In this document: positions 13,470-22,075 of the stretch, piece by piece
Numbering within the stretch: position 1 is the stretch's first letter
Layout: each line of letters begins with the position of its first letter
Virus record (IMG/VR): IMGVR_UViG_3300042520_000247
Coordinates: 1-39,210 of that record
Length of the DNA: 39,210 nt
From: a virus
Strand: one strand, 5' to 3'
Translations under genes and position numbers: made by a program
Notes under the pieces: model-generated
The model's database searches: none
Seen by the model: only the letters and a program-made list of their open reading frames with translations
Told to the model about the DNA's origin: nothing

Positions 13470-13583
13470 CCTTCAAGTTAGCTCTTAAGTAGTCCTTTAA
13501 GTAATATCCTTTATGTAAACTTCACTACATAGAAACTATATAGCCAGATCAGTTTGTTTGTCCCCTAAAGAAAGGCCCCTTAA

Positions 13584-13970
13584 ATGGATAAGCCAAAGCC
13601 TAAACGAGGAAGACCTCGTAAAGAGGTGCTTGAGTCTAAGAAACACAGAAATGCTGTAGGCCGTCCTCCAGGCGAGGCAGCAAGAATCAAAGAATTTTAT
13701 GCTCGTCTCTTGTCCACCAGTGGCGAGAAAGTAATTGAGACTGTCCTTCGTAAGGCGATGGATGATGGTGATAAGGATCAGGTGGCCTGTCTTAAGATGT
13801 GTATCGACAGACTGCTACCGATTAGTCACTTTGAGAAGCAGGGACAGGGTAGGTCTAACGCAATACAGGTACAGATTGTTACCACTGGTACACCCCAGAT
13901 AGCTGCCAGAGAAACTGAGCAGATTGACTATGAAGTGATAGACGTAGAGGACTCCGATGGCAAACCTTAG
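13584..13970 (+). CDS. terS: Terminase small subunit (probable)
   Basis: The protein has 128 residues. It opens with a basic segment containing an AT-hook-like core, KPKRGRPRKE, and a second GRPPGEAARIKEFY, followed by helices. It ends acidic (YEVIDVEDSDG). Position directly before and overlapping terL by 14 bases is the main evidence for a small terminase, which recognises packaging-start DNA and loads the large subunit. AT-hooks would bind AT-rich DNA in the minor groove, and AT-rich palindromes lie just upstream. Confidence 0.78.
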   Translation: MDKPKPKRGRPRKEVLESKKHRNAVGRPPGEAARIKEFYARLLSTSGEKVIETVLRKAMDDGDKDQVACLKMCIDRLLPISHFEKQGQGRSNAIQVQIVTTGTPQIAARETEQIDYEVIDVEDSDGKP

Positions 13971-15219
13971 AGTCGAACTACATCCTAAGCAGACGGAAGT
14001 ATTTAATGATAATCACCGTTTTAAAGTGGTTGCTGCAGGACGAAGATTTGGAAAGTCTCGCCTTGCTGCTTGGACCCTCATCATTGAGGCATTAAAATCT
14101 AAAGATAAGGATGTCTTCTATGTTGCTCCAACTTTTCAACAAGCTAAAGACATTATGTGGACGGTTCTTAAGGAACTTGGACATGAAGTTATCAAAACTG
14201 TACACGAGAATACGGCGGTAATAACTTTAGTAAATGATAGAAAAATTTACCTCAAGGGATCTGATCGCCCTGATACTATGCGTGGTGTTGGTCTTGCTTA
14301 CGTTGTAGTAGACGAGTATGCGGATATGAAGCCGCAAGTGTTCGAGCAGATCCTTAGACCAGCATTATCAGATGTAAAGGGTGGAGCACTGTTCATTGGA
14401 ACCCCAAAGGGCAGGAATCACTTCTACGAGTTGTACCAGATGGCTCAAAAGGAAGAAGATGAAGATTGGTCCTCGTTTCACTTTACTTCTTTTGATAACC
14501 CTCTACTCGATCCTAAAGAGATTGAGGCTGCAAAGAAGTCAATGTCTTCCTTCAGTTTTAGACAGGAATACCTTGCTAGTTTCGAAGCCGCCTCATCAGA
14601 ACTATTTAAGGAAGAATGGATACATTATGTTGATAGCGATGATACTCCTAGTGACGGTCAGTATTACATCGCTGTTGATTTGGCTGGCTTTGAAGATGTA
14701 AGTAAGCAGGCTAGTAATAAAAAGAAGCATCTAGATGAATCTGCAATAGCTGTAGTCAAGGTTACTCTGGATGGATGGTTTGTAGATACTATAGTGTTCG
14801 GACGATGGGATATCAAAGAAACCGCCAACAAAATATTAGAAACAGCAAGAAGTTACGATGTGCGGCTAGTAGGTATAGAGCGGGGAATGGCACGGAACGC
14901 CGTACTCCCGTACCTACAAGACTTGATGAAGAAGAAGTCGTTTTTCATCTCAGTGACAGAACTGACACATGGCAACAAGAAGAAGACGGACCGCATAGTA
15001 TGGGCTTTACAGGGACGCTTCGAGCATGGAAGGATTAAGCTAGTTAGAGGCGATTGGAATAAGCAGTTTGTGGATCAGCTCCTTAACTTTCCTAACAGCG
15101 CAGTGCATGATGACTTGATTGATGCCTTGGCTTACATCGATCAGATTGGCATCACAGAGTTTACTGACATGATGGAAGATGACGAGTACGAACCCTTAGA
15201 CACAGTATCAGGATACTAA
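13957..15219 (+). CDS. terL: Terminase large subunit
   Basis: The protein has 420 residues. The ATPase domain has Walker A VAAGRRFGKS (about 25-34), Walker B AYVVVDEYAD (Asp119, Glu120) and coupling motif LFIGTPKG (145-152). The RNase H-like nuclease domain has IAVDLAGFED (Asp241), VGIERG (Glu308) and HDDLIDALAY (Asp385, Asp389). It packages DNA through the portal and cuts it at entry or completion. At 420 residues it is slightly shorter than many, though all motifs are present. It overlaps terS, and the next gene starts two bases after its stop. Confidence 0.96.
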   Translation: MANLRVELHPKQTEVFNDNHRFKVVAAGRRFGKSRLAAWTLIIEALKSKDKDVFYVAPTFQQAKDIMWTVLKELGHEVIKTVHENTAVITLVNDRKIYLKGSDRPDTMRGVGLAYVVVDEYADMKPQVFEQILRPALSDVKGGALFIGTPKGRNHFYELYQMAQKEEDEDWSSFHFTSFDNPLLDPKEIEAAKKSMSSFSFRQEYLASFEAASSELFKEEWIHYVDSDDTPSDGQYYIAVDLAGFEDVSKQASNKKKHLDESAIAVVKVTLDGWFVDTIVFGRWDIKETANKILETARSYDVRLVGIERGMARNAVLPYLQDLMKKKSFFISVTELTHGNKKKTDRIVWALQGRFEHGRIKLVRGDWNKQFVDQLLNFPNSAVHDDLIDALAYIDQIGITEFTDMMEDDEYEPLDTVSGY

Positions 15220-15220
15220 C

Positions 15221-15934
15221 ATGGCTATAGCTAAATTGTTCCAAGGACTTATTAATGATGCTGCTGTTAAATCAGCAGACGTTCCTATATCCTCGGCAGC
15301 AGTAACGGATGAGTTTACTATTAATCCTGCTAAGACACAGCGTGGTAATACACTTCCTACGTACCAAAAAGCTTTTGATATTTTAGGCGTACAAGAAGGA
15401 GATGATGTATTAGACTACGGCGCTGGTATGGGTTTAGGAGCAGAGGCTGCTAAGCTTCGTGGCGCTAATGTTATGACCTTTGAGCCTTTTCCACAAAAAG
15501 AGTTTAAACCTGATTTTACATCACCACAAGACGTTCCTGAAGCATCAGCTACTAAAGTTCTTAACATGAACGTGTTAAATGTTTTACCACCTGAAGAGCG
15601 TGCTCAGGCTGTTCTTACAATTGGTAAGGCTTTAAAACCTGGAGGTTCAGCAGTTATTAACGTGCGTCCTGCTACTGATGTTAACTCTGCTAAGAATAAA
15701 ACAAAGTCAGAAGATGGCTGGATTATTGGAACAGGTGATGAGCGTACTTTTCAAAAAGGTTTTACACAAAAAGAACTACAAGAATATATAACAGAAACTC
15801 TTGGGGAAGGTTTTATTGTAGAAACTGTTAAAGGATTGACAGGACCTTCAGTTAAGGTAACTAAATTAGAACCAGTACAGTATGCAGATTTATCAAACAC
15901 TAACCCATTTCCTAGCACAGTAGAGGATATGTAA
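15221..15934 (+). CDS. SAM-dependent methyltransferase inserted between terL and portal
   Basis: The protein has 237 residues. A Rossmann SAM-binding motif, DDVLDYGAGMGLGAEAAKLRG without the last base pair of context, lies near residues 60-80. VMTFEPFP supplies the second acidic position. VLNMNVLNVLPPEERAQAVL and ALKPGGSAVINVRP are the later motifs of class I methyltransferases. The substrate cannot be read. The position, between two packaging genes that are normally adjacent, suggests an added gene (moron). It looks more A/T-rich at third positions than its neighbours. Its stop overlaps the portal start (TAATG), so it is fully integrated into the operon. Confidence 0.8.
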   Translation: MAIAKLFQGLINDAAVKSADVPISSAAVTDEFTINPAKTQRGNTLPTYQKAFDILGVQEGDDVLDYGAGMGLGAEAAKLRGANVMTFEPFPQKEFKPDFTSPQDVPEASATKVLNMNVLNVLPPEERAQAVLTIGKALKPGGSAVINVRPATDVNSAKNKTKSEDGWIIGTGDERTFQKGFTQKELQEYITETLGEGFIVETVKGLTGPSVKVTKLEPVQYADLSNTNPFPSTVEDM

Positions 15935-17925
15935 TGAGCGACTTTCAAGAAGACCCAGTATCTGAATCAGATAAAGACCTAGTAGCCTTTATTATTGATC
16001 ATTGTGATCGGTGGAAAGAACACCGTGATAACAACTATCAGGCTAAGTGGGACGAGTACGAGCGCCTCTACTATGGCGTATGGTCTGACGAAGATAAGAC
16101 CCGTGACTCAGAGCGCAGTAGGCTTGTGTCTCCAGCTATCCGGCAGGCAGTAGAGAACAAAACCTCAGAGATCATTGAGGCTACCACAGGGCGTGGTGAG
16201 TTCTTTGAGCTAGAAGATGATACTATTGACCAAGTAGAGATGGACGTTGAGATGGTTAGTAGACAGCTTCACGAGGACTTAAAGAAAGACAAGGTAGACA
16301 AGGTTTGGGCAGAGGTAAACCGTAACGCTGAAGTCTTTGGCCTTGGTGTGGCTGAGATCCAAATTAAATCTACGATGGAGTTGCAGCCTGCTATGCAACC
16401 AATGCCAGGAGGAGCTGGTTCTGCTATTGGAGTAATGGAAGCAGAGCGTGTGTCTGTTCCTGTCAAGTCGGTGCATCCTCGTAACTTTGTTTGGGACCCT
16501 AACTCTGAGACAGTTGATGATAGCCTTGGTGTAGCTGTCGAAGAGTACACTAGCCTCTTTAAAGTAGTTAAAGGGATTGAAGATGGGATCTACAGAAAAG
16601 TTAATATTGGTCCTGAGTTTAGTGATGTTGATCTCATCCCAAATCAACTGGACTCACTCTACCAAGAAGATAAGGTACGAGTCCTTCGCTACTACGGATT
16701 AGTTCCTCGTGAGTATCTAGAGCAACTAGAGAACGAAGGTGGTGAGGTAGCTGATTTATTTCCTGAAGATAGCTCAGCAGATCAGTATGCAGACATGGTG
16801 GAGGCTGTAGTTGTTATCGCTAACAACCAGTACCTGCTCAAGGCAGAAGCCAACCCATACATGATGAAAGACCGTCCTATTGTAACTTATGTACCTGAGA
16901 AAGTATCAGGAAGGTTAGTAGGAATGGGAACCGTGCAAAAGGGCTACAATATGCAGAAAGCTATTGATGCCCAGCTCCGTAGTCATCTGGACTCTTTAGC
17001 ACTGACTACGGCTCCTATGATGGCAGCAGATGCTACAAGACTACCACGTGGTGTGTCTTATAAGGTTCAGCCCGGAAAGACCCTGCTTACCAATGGTAAT
17101 CCTAATGAGATTCTATTCCCATTTAAGTTTGGATCTACTGACGCTGGTAACATCTCTACTGCTAAAGAGTTTGAAACTATGCTTTTGCAGGCTACAGGAA
17201 CACTAGATAGTCAAGCTATGACTCGCTCTGTAGCCCAAGGTGATGCTGGCGGTGCTTCTATGTCCCTTGCTATGTCTTCTATCATCAAGAAGAACAAGCA
17301 AGCACTCATGAATTTTCAAGATGACTTCTTGATCCCTTTGATTAAGAAGGTAGCCTACCGTTATATGCAGTTTGACCCAGAGCGCTACCCATCTAGGGAC
17401 TTCAGATTTACCGCTGCTTCTACCCTTGGCATGATAGCTAGGGAGTATGAGCAGCAACAGTTCATTGGACTACTCCAAACCCTTGGACCTACCAGCCCTG
17501 TACTGCCCTTAATCTTAAAAGGCATCATCAAAGGCTCCAGCCTGTCTAATAAGGAAGAGCTTTCGGCTGCTTTGGATCAAATGAGCCAACCTAATCCAGA
17601 AGCACAGGCTATGCAGCAGGCTCAGATGCAGGCACAAATCCAGTTAGTTCAAGCTCAGATTAACGAGCTTAACGCCAGGGCTGCAGAGTCTCAAGCAGAT
17701 GCCCAGCAATCTATGGCTAAGGCTCAGAAGACTATGGTTGAAGCCCAGCTAATGCCAGAGGAGCTACGGACTAAAGTAATTCAGTCAGTGGCTACTAACT
17801 TAGATGGCTCCAGCCAAGGAGAGTTTGAGCGCCGTGCTAAGGTAGCTGAGCTTATCCTAAAGGAAAGGGAGATTCAAACTAAGGAAAACATTGTTGAAGC
17901 TCAAATGAATAGAAAAGTTCAATAA
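15934..17925 (+). CDS. Portal protein
   Basis: The protein has 663 residues, within the range for large podovirus portals. It starts with the typical ESDKDLVAFIIDHCDRWKEH and then YERLYYGVW. SRLVSPAIRQAVENKTSEI follows near residue 65. The C-terminal 110 residues are Gln/Ala-rich coiled coil (MQQAQMQAQIQLVQAQINEL), as expected for the barrel and crown. The dodecameric portal is the DNA entry and exit channel and binds the terminase and tail adaptor. Position after terL and before scaffold and capsid supports the call. Confidence 0.92.
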   Translation: MSDFQEDPVSESDKDLVAFIIDHCDRWKEHRDNNYQAKWDEYERLYYGVWSDEDKTRDSERSRLVSPAIRQAVENKTSEIIEATTGRGEFFELEDDTIDQVEMDVEMVSRQLHEDLKKDKVDKVWAEVNRNAEVFGLGVAEIQIKSTMELQPAMQPMPGGAGSAIGVMEAERVSVPVKSVHPRNFVWDPNSETVDDSLGVAVEEYTSLFKVVKGIEDGIYRKVNIGPEFSDVDLIPNQLDSLYQEDKVRVLRYYGLVPREYLEQLENEGGEVADLFPEDSSADQYADMVEAVVVIANNQYLLKAEANPYMMKDRPIVTYVPEKVSGRLVGMGTVQKGYNMQKAIDAQLRSHLDSLALTTAPMMAADATRLPRGVSYKVQPGKTLLTNGNPNEILFPFKFGSTDAGNISTAKEFETMLLQATGTLDSQAMTRSVAQGDAGGASMSLAMSSIIKKNKQALMNFQDDFLIPLIKKVAYRYMQFDPERYPSRDFRFTAASTLGMIAREYEQQQFIGLLQTLGPTSPVLPLILKGIIKGSSLSNKEELSAALDQMSQPNPEAQAMQQAQMQAQIQLVQAQINELNARAAESQADAQQSMAKAQKTMVEAQLMPEELRTKVIQSVATNLDGSSQGEFERRAKVAELILKEREIQTKENIVEAQMNRKVQ

Positions 17926-17929
17926 GTAC

Positions 17930-17958
17930 TTGACAAATTGTAAAAAGTATGATATAAT
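17930..17958 (+). promoter_or_regulatory. Head-gene sigma70 promoter, copy of the 13378 promoter
   Basis: TTGACA (17930-17935) and TATAAT (17953-17958) are exact with a 17-base spacer and TGATATAAT extended -10. The surrounding 36 bases match those of the promoter at 13378 at 32 positions, including AAGTACTTGACAAA, TAAAAAGTATG and TATAATA. It lies right after the portal stop and would raise transcription of scaffold and capsid. Confidence 0.9.
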
Positions 17959-17966
17959 AGATTATA

Positions 17967-17984
17967 TGTTGTAGAAATACAACA
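17967..17984 (+). promoter_or_regulatory. 5'-terminal mRNA hairpin with GAAA loop
   Basis: TGTTGTA (17967-17973), loop GAAA and TACAACA (17978-17984) form a perfect 7-base stem closed by a GNRA tetraloop. The predicted transcription start is near 17965, so the hairpin would sit at the very 5' end of the head-gene mRNA. There it may protect the mRNA from decay. An operator role is also possible. Confidence 0.6.
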
Positions 17985-18005
17985 CAGTCCTAGATAGGAG
18001 AAACT

Positions 18006-18248
18006 GTGGATAAAGACATTCAGGAATATTATGAGGCTAGGTTTGACATGATGGCCTCAAAAGGATGGAAAGATCTGATTGAAGACAGCCAGAAAATGCT
18101 GGATGCCTACAACAAGATCGAAAGATTAACTGGTGTTGAGGACTTACACTACGCCAAAGGACAGTTAGATATCCTAAACTGGGTAATAAACCTTAAGCAA
18201 ACTTCGGAAGAAGCCTATAGGGAGTTAACAGATGAAACGGATATTTGA
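18006..18248 (+). CDS. 80-residue hypothetical protein (portal-scaffold interval)
   Basis: The start codon is GTG with AGGAGAAACT upstream. The protein reads MDKDIQEYYEARFDMMASKG at its start. KGWKDLIED and YAKGQLDILNWVINL are motifs of a helical protein type often found between portal and scaffold in podophages. It is wholly helical and acidic. Its function is unknown, although constant location with head genes suggests a head-assembly or minor virion role. It overlaps the next gene by 17 bases. Confidence 0.78.
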   Translation: MDKDIQEYYEARFDMMASKGWKDLIEDSQKMLDAYNKIERLTGVEDLHYAKGQLDILNWVINLKQTSEEAYRELTDETDI

Positions 18249-18465
18249 GTTCAGGTGTGCTAAAGACCACCTCACCGAAAAATTGGTCGATGATGAGGTA
18301 CGCTCTATAGAGTGTCCACATTGTCGCAATGAAGCTTCTCGTATTATCTCGTCACCCCGTATCAGTCTGGAGGGCATCACAGGTGCGTTTCCTTCAGCAC
18401 ATGAAGCGTGGGCTAGAAAGCACGAAGAAGCAACTAGAGTCGCTTACAAGAAACAGCAAGCCTGA
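18232..18465 (+). CDS. FmdB-like zinc-ribbon protein
   Basis: The protein has 77 residues. FEFRCAKDH at the start and IECPHCRNEASRIIS in the middle give a zinc site of Cys9, His13, Cys28 and Cys31, like FmdB/CxxC-type regulatory ribbons. ISSPRISLEGITGAFPSAHE matches the conserved phage extension. Such proteins recur beside portal and scaffold genes in podophages. Their role is unproven. GGGAG precedes the ATG with normal spacing. Confidence 0.8.
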   Translation: MKRIFEFRCAKDHLTEKLVDDEVRSIECPHCRNEASRIISSPRISLEGITGAFPSAHEAWARKHEEATRVAYKKQQA

Positions 18466-18517
18466 TTCCAAGTGACATTTTAAAGTTCCTAGAATCCGTT
18501 GTGGACAGGAGGATAAT

Positions 18518-19333
18518 GTGGCAGCATCTTTTACCGAAACGCAAGAAGAGTTATTTGAAGCAAGTGATATTACTCAGCAAGAGACTCAGCAAGTAGCTGA
18601 AGAACCTCAAGTTGAAACCGTACAGGAAGCGGCTCCTGAAGAGGATAACTTTCCTACCAAGTACAAGGGCAAGGGTCTTGATGAAATTATCAAGATGCAC
18701 CAAGAGGCTGAAAAGCTTATTGGTAGACAAGCTCAAGAAGTTGGTGAAGTACGTAAGCTTGCAGATGAACTAATCAAGCGACAACTCGACAATAAGAAAG
18801 AAGTTGAGGTCACAAAAGAAGACGAGATCGATTTCTTTGAAGATCCAAAGAAAGCAGTACACAGGGCAGTAGAGAATCATCCTGCAGTCAAAGAGGCCAG
18901 AGAACAGACCGCTGAGATTAAAAGGATGCAAACATTAAATAGGCTTAAGACAGAGTTTCCTGACTTTGAGTCTACTGTAGGAGATCCAGAATTTGCTGAG
19001 TGGGTAAAAGCCTCTCCAGTTCGTTTGCGTTTATACGCAGCGGCTGACGCAAATTTGGATTATGATTCTGCAGCAGAACTTCTTAGTAATTGGAATTATG
19101 TTAAACCTAAGTCAGTAGCTCCTTCAGCTTCTGCTCCTGCGCCAGAAATTAAAGCGGCACAGAAAGCAGCAGTCAAATCAGCTACTGTAGATGTTGGCTC
19201 TAACACTGGTGCTACTTCTGCAAAGGTCTATCGAAGAGCGGATCTAATCCGTTTACAACTGGAAGACCCAGATCGTTATTACCAGCTACAAGATGAAATT
19301 ATGGCTGCATACGCTCAGGGTCGAGTTAAATAA
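18518..19333 (+). CDS. Capsid scaffolding protein
   Basis: The protein has 271 residues, starting at GTG with AGGAGGATAAT upstream. It is highly acidic at the N-terminus (Glu/Gln/Ala-rich), then predicted long helices (KLIGRQAQEVGEVRKLADEL). It ends with a basic, Ala-rich part and YYQLQDEIMAAYAQGRVK. This charge layout and the position directly before the major capsid gene are typical for podovirus scaffolds, which guide prohead assembly and then leave. Confidence 0.88.
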   Translation: MAASFTETQEELFEASDITQQETQQVAEEPQVETVQEAAPEEDNFPTKYKGKGLDEIIKMHQEAEKLIGRQAQEVGEVRKLADELIKRQLDNKKEVEVTKEDEIDFFEDPKKAVHRAVENHPAVKEAREQTAEIKRMQTLNRLKTEFPDFESTVGDPEFAEWVKASPVRLRLYAAADANLDYDSAAELLSNWNYVKPKSVAPSASAPAPEIKAAQKAAVKSATVDVGSNTGATSAKVYRRADLIRLQLEDPDRYYQLQDEIMAAYAQGRVK

Positions 19334-19357
19334 ACTTAATCATTTAGGAGATTTAAA

Positions 19358-20302
19358 ATGGCTCTTGGTACTGATCACGTAACAAAAACAACAGCGGATA
19401 AATTTATCCCTGAGATTTGGTCTGATGAAATCATCGCTGCTTACAAAAAGAACTTGGTTGCTGCTAACCTGTTCTCGAAAATGTCTTTCAAAGGCAAAAA
19501 GGGTGATGTCCTTCACATTCCTAAACCCACCCGTGGTGACGCTGCGCTCAAAGCTGCATCCAGTCAGGTAACTCTGATTGCTGCAACTGAGACAGAAGTT
19601 CTTGTTAACATTAACAAGCACTATGAGTATAGCCGTTTGATCGAAGATATTGTCGAAGTTCAGGCTCTCTCTTCGCTGCGCCGCTTCTACACGGATGATG
19701 CTGGTTATGCGCTAGCTAAGCGTGTTGATATCGACTTGGTTCAGCTTGGTCGTGGTGTTAATGGTGCTACCATTGGTACGAATGACTACGCAACTGCTGC
19801 TGCAAGCACGAACGCTTTCATTGGTTCTACTGGCGCAACGATATACAACTCCAGCACGTCTAACGCTGCTGCTCTTGGCGAGGCAGGTATTCGCCGTTCC
19901 ATCCAGCGTCTTGATGATCAAGATGTTCCGATGACGGATCGTTTCCTGATTGTTCCTCCGTCAAGCCGTAACACGTTGATGAGCATCTCTCGCTTTACTG
20001 AGCAAGCCTTTGTTGGTGAGCAAGGTGGCAACAACACAATCCGTAACGGTCAAATTGGTGACGTGTTTGGTGTTAAGGTGTTTGTAAGCACCAACGCTGA
20101 CACTGCTGCTGGTACTTCTGGCACAGACCGTATCTGCTTGTTAGCACACAAAGATGCATTTGTGTTAGCTGAGCAGATGGGTGTTCGCTCACAGACTCAG
20201 TACAAACAAGAGTATCTTGGTACTCTGTTTACCAGCGATATGCTGTATGGTGTTGCTGAGTTGCGTGACGGCTCTGCTGTTGCTCTCGCAGTTCTTGCCT
20301 AA
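19358..20302 (+). CDS. Major capsid protein
   Basis: The protein has 314 residues. The N-terminus (KFIPEIWSDEIIAAYKKNLV, then GDVLHIPKPTRGDAALKA) and middle (VNINKHYEYSRLIEDIVEVQ, then RVDIDLVQLGRGVNG) are typical of HK97-fold coat proteins of short-tailed phages. LIVPPSSRNTLMSISRF is a common later segment. A strong TTAGGAGATTTAAA ribosome site precedes the ATG. Codon choice looks more G/C-rich than in neighbouring genes (34 of 60 bases at 19501-19560), consistent with high expression. A terminator follows immediately. Confidence 0.95.
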   Translation: MALGTDHVTKTTADKFIPEIWSDEIIAAYKKNLVAANLFSKMSFKGKKGDVLHIPKPTRGDAALKAASSQVTLIAATETEVLVNINKHYEYSRLIEDIVEVQALSSLRRFYTDDAGYALAKRVDIDLVQLGRGVNGATIGTNDYATAAASTNAFIGSTGATIYNSSTSNAAALGEAGIRRSIQRLDDQDVPMTDRFLIVPPSSRNTLMSISRFTEQAFVGEQGGNNTIRNGQIGDVFGVKVFVSTNADTAAGTSGTDRICLLAHKDAFVLAEQMGVRSQTQYKQEYLGTLFTSDMLYGVAELRDGSAVALAVLA

Positions 20303-20316
20303 TAGCTTATAAGCTA
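20303..20316. repeat. 14-bp perfect palindrome after capsid stop
   Basis: TAGCTTATAAGCTA begins at the base after the capsid stop codon and is perfectly self-complementary. It lies seven bases upstream of the terminator stem and could extend the transcript's 3' structure or bind a protein. Confidence 0.55.
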
Positions 20317-20322
20317 GTGGCT

Positions 20323-20356
20323 CTCCTCAGCCTCACAAGGGCTGGGGAGTTTTCTT
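20323..20356 (+). terminator. Rho-independent terminator after capsid gene
   Basis: CTCCTCAGCC (20323-20332) pairs with GGCTGGGGAG (20340-20349) through 10 base pairs including one U-G pair, around a 7-base loop, followed by TTTTCTT. This probably limits read-through from the head genes into the fibre genes, so capsid mRNA exceeds fibre mRNA. Confidence 0.87.
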
Positions 20357-20397
20357 AAGCAGATAATGTCTGTTTAAGCAAACTAACGGAGATCTAA

Positions 20398-21699
20398 ATG
20401 GCAATATATCGTGGACCCGGAGGCGCAGGTGACGCTACAGCAGACGCTACCAATGCTGCCTCAGTAGCTAACGGCTACGCAACTGCTGCTGCCTCCTCTG
20501 CCTCTGCCGCTGCTTCGTCTGAAGCGGCTGCTGCTAACAGCGCAATTAATGCTGCTAACAGTGCAACTTCTGTAGCAAGCTCAGCTTCTGCTGCTAGTAT
20601 CTCTGCTAATAATGCTGCGACTGCTAGAACTGGAGCAGAGACTGCGGAGACTAACGCTGAAACAGCACAGGCTGCTGCAGAGGCTGCTCGTGACGCATCC
20701 ATCAACTTAGCAACTAACTTCTCAGCTACTGCTACTACACTCTCAGCAGGCTCTAGTGCTACAGCTTCTTACAACTCTGGTACTTATGTACTAACTCTTG
20801 GGATTCCTACTGGTGCTACTGGAGCCACTGGCGCAACTGGTGCTACAGGCTCTACAGGTGCTACAGGTGCAACAGGTTCTGCAGCTACAATTGCAGTAGG
20901 AACAGTCACCACAGGTGCAGCAGGATCATCAGCAACTGTAACTAACGCAGGTACTAGCTCTGCAGCAGTTTTTAACTTTAGTATTCCTGTAGGAGCAACT
21001 GGAGCAACTGGATCTACTGGAGCAACTGGTTCTCAAGGACCAGAAGGTCTTAACTGGTTAGGTGCTTATGCTGGTGGCACAGCTTATGTAGTCGATGATG
21101 CTGTTAGCTACAACGGATCAAGCTATATCTGTAAGTTAGCTTCTACTGGTAACCTTCCTACTAATACAACCTATTGGGATACACTAGCCGAGAAGGGCGC
21201 ATCAGGCTCTGGCGCTGGTGATGTAACTGGTCCATCATCTGCAGTCAATAATAACTTTGCAGCTTTTGATGGCATAACAGGTAAGTTAATTAAAGATAGC
21301 ACATTCTCATCATCTAGCTTTGCTAAGTATGGTGACACAACTGCTAACTTTACAGGTACTCTTCAAAACGGCGGTCATACAGTTCTGACTAGCGCATCTG
21401 ACTATCTTGATTCTGCTGACATTGGTTCTACTGTACAGGCTTACGATGCCGACCTAACGACACTAGGTGCTGGTGGCTCATCTGCTAGGTCTTTCTTGGG
21501 ACTAGCAATCAACACAGACGTACAAGCATACGACAGCAACCTGACATCGTTTGTTAATACATTTACCCTGCCAACAACTGATGGTACAGCAAATCAAGTA
21601 TTGCAAACCAACGGCTCTGGCACGCTTTCTTTTGCAACACCTAGCAGCGGTATCACAACAGGCAAAGCCATAGCTATGGCAATAGTCTTCGGAGGATAA
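20398..21699 (+). CDS. Collagen-like fibre protein
   Basis: The protein has 433 residues. Residues 15-105 are Ala/Ser-rich with heptad-like spacing, probably a trimeric coiled coil. Collagen-like Gly-X-Y runs occupy about 138-160 and 199-217 (repeated GATGATGST). Between them is a small beta module ([16 protein letters not shown], then VFNFSIP). [20 protein letters not shown] and [19 protein letters not shown] at about 218-265 resemble carbohydrate-binding (CBM5/12-like) modules. The C-terminus has repeated [22 protein letters not shown] segments. It is a probable tail fibre or head decoration that binds host glycans. It follows the capsid gene rather than the tail genes. Confidence 0.82.
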   Translation: MAIYRGPGGAGDATADATNAASVANGYATAAASSASAAASSEAAAANSAINAANSATSVASSASAASISANNAATARTGAETAETNAETAQAAAEAARDASINLATNFSATATTLSAGSSATASYNSGTYVLTLGIPTGATGATGATGATGSTGATGATGSAATIAVGTVTTGAAGSSATVTNAGTSSAAVFNFSIPVGATGATGSTGATGSQGPEGLNWLGAYAGGTAYVVDDAVSYNGSSYICKLASTGNLPTNTTYWDTLAEKGASGSGAGDVTGPSSAVNNNFAAFDGITGKLIKDSTFSSSSFAKYGDTTANFTGTLQNGGHTVLTSASDYLDSADIGSTVQAYDADLTTLGAGGSSARSFLGLAINTDVQAYDSNLTSFVNTFTLPTTDGTANQVLQTNGSGTLSFATPSSGITTGKAIAMAIVFGG

Positions 21700-21700
21700 A

Positions 21701-22075
21701 ATGGCAGCACCTAATATAGTAAACGTAACAACCATCACAGGCAAAACCAATGTGGTGGACTTAACTTCAACATCAGCAACGTCAGTTGTCAGCAACGCAT
21801 CATCCAGCGGCAAGGTCTTTAAGATCAACTCGCTGATCGTTGCCAACGTGGATGGCACAGCTAACGCTGACATCACGATCAACCTGTATTCAGCCGCTGC
21901 TCTTGGCGGCACGGCAACTCAGATTTGCTCGACTATCGCTGTGCCAGCGGATTCATCGCTGGTGGTGATTGACAAGACTTCTGGTATCTACCTTGAGGAA
22001 GATAAGTCAATCGGTGCAACGGCTGGTTCATCAAATGACCTTAAAGTAATCTGCTCCTACGAGGAAATCTCCTAA
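21701..22075 (+). CDS. 124-residue structural protein
   Basis: The sequence [20 protein letters not shown], then [20 protein letters not shown] and [20 protein letters not shown], matches a beta-sandwich protein type common in cyanophages and other marine phages beside fibre genes. It is Ser/Thr/Val-rich and without membrane segments. The role is probably as a virion decoration or fibre-associated protein, judged from position. GGAGGATAAA precedes the ATG and its stop overlaps the next start (TAATG). Confidence 0.78.
   Translation: MAAPNIVNVTTITGKTNVVDLTSTSATSVVSNASSSGKVFKINSLIVANVDGTANADITINLYSAAALGGTATQICSTIAVPADSSLVVIDKTSGIYLEEDKSIGATAGSSNDLKVICSYEEIS

Larger units (their letters stand above)
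12898..13583. other. Divergent non-coding control region (possible origin)
   Basis: This 686-base stretch separates the leftward and rightward operons and is the only long non-coding region. It holds a leftward -35-like element (13059-13064) and a near-perfect rightward promoter (13378-13406). It also holds several palindromes: ATGCA-G-TGCAT (12993-13003), AATAGCTATT (13092-13101), TTGCATA/TATGCAA (13105-13140), AGCCCTAT/ATAGGGCT (13303-13340), CTCTTAAGAG (13434-13443) and ATAATTATAATTAT (13456-13469). An isolated G-rich run, GGGGGAGGGGG, lies at 13122-13132 in the loop of one of them. Such a layout fits a replication origin plus operators and perhaps a packaging site near terS. None of these roles is proven. 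Confidence 0.7.

Noticed and set aside
20475-20705. Ala-rich minus-strand frame of 76 residues
   Set aside because: It is the mirror of the Ala/Ser-rich coiled-coil coding region of the collagen-like protein, where low-complexity codons leave all frames open.
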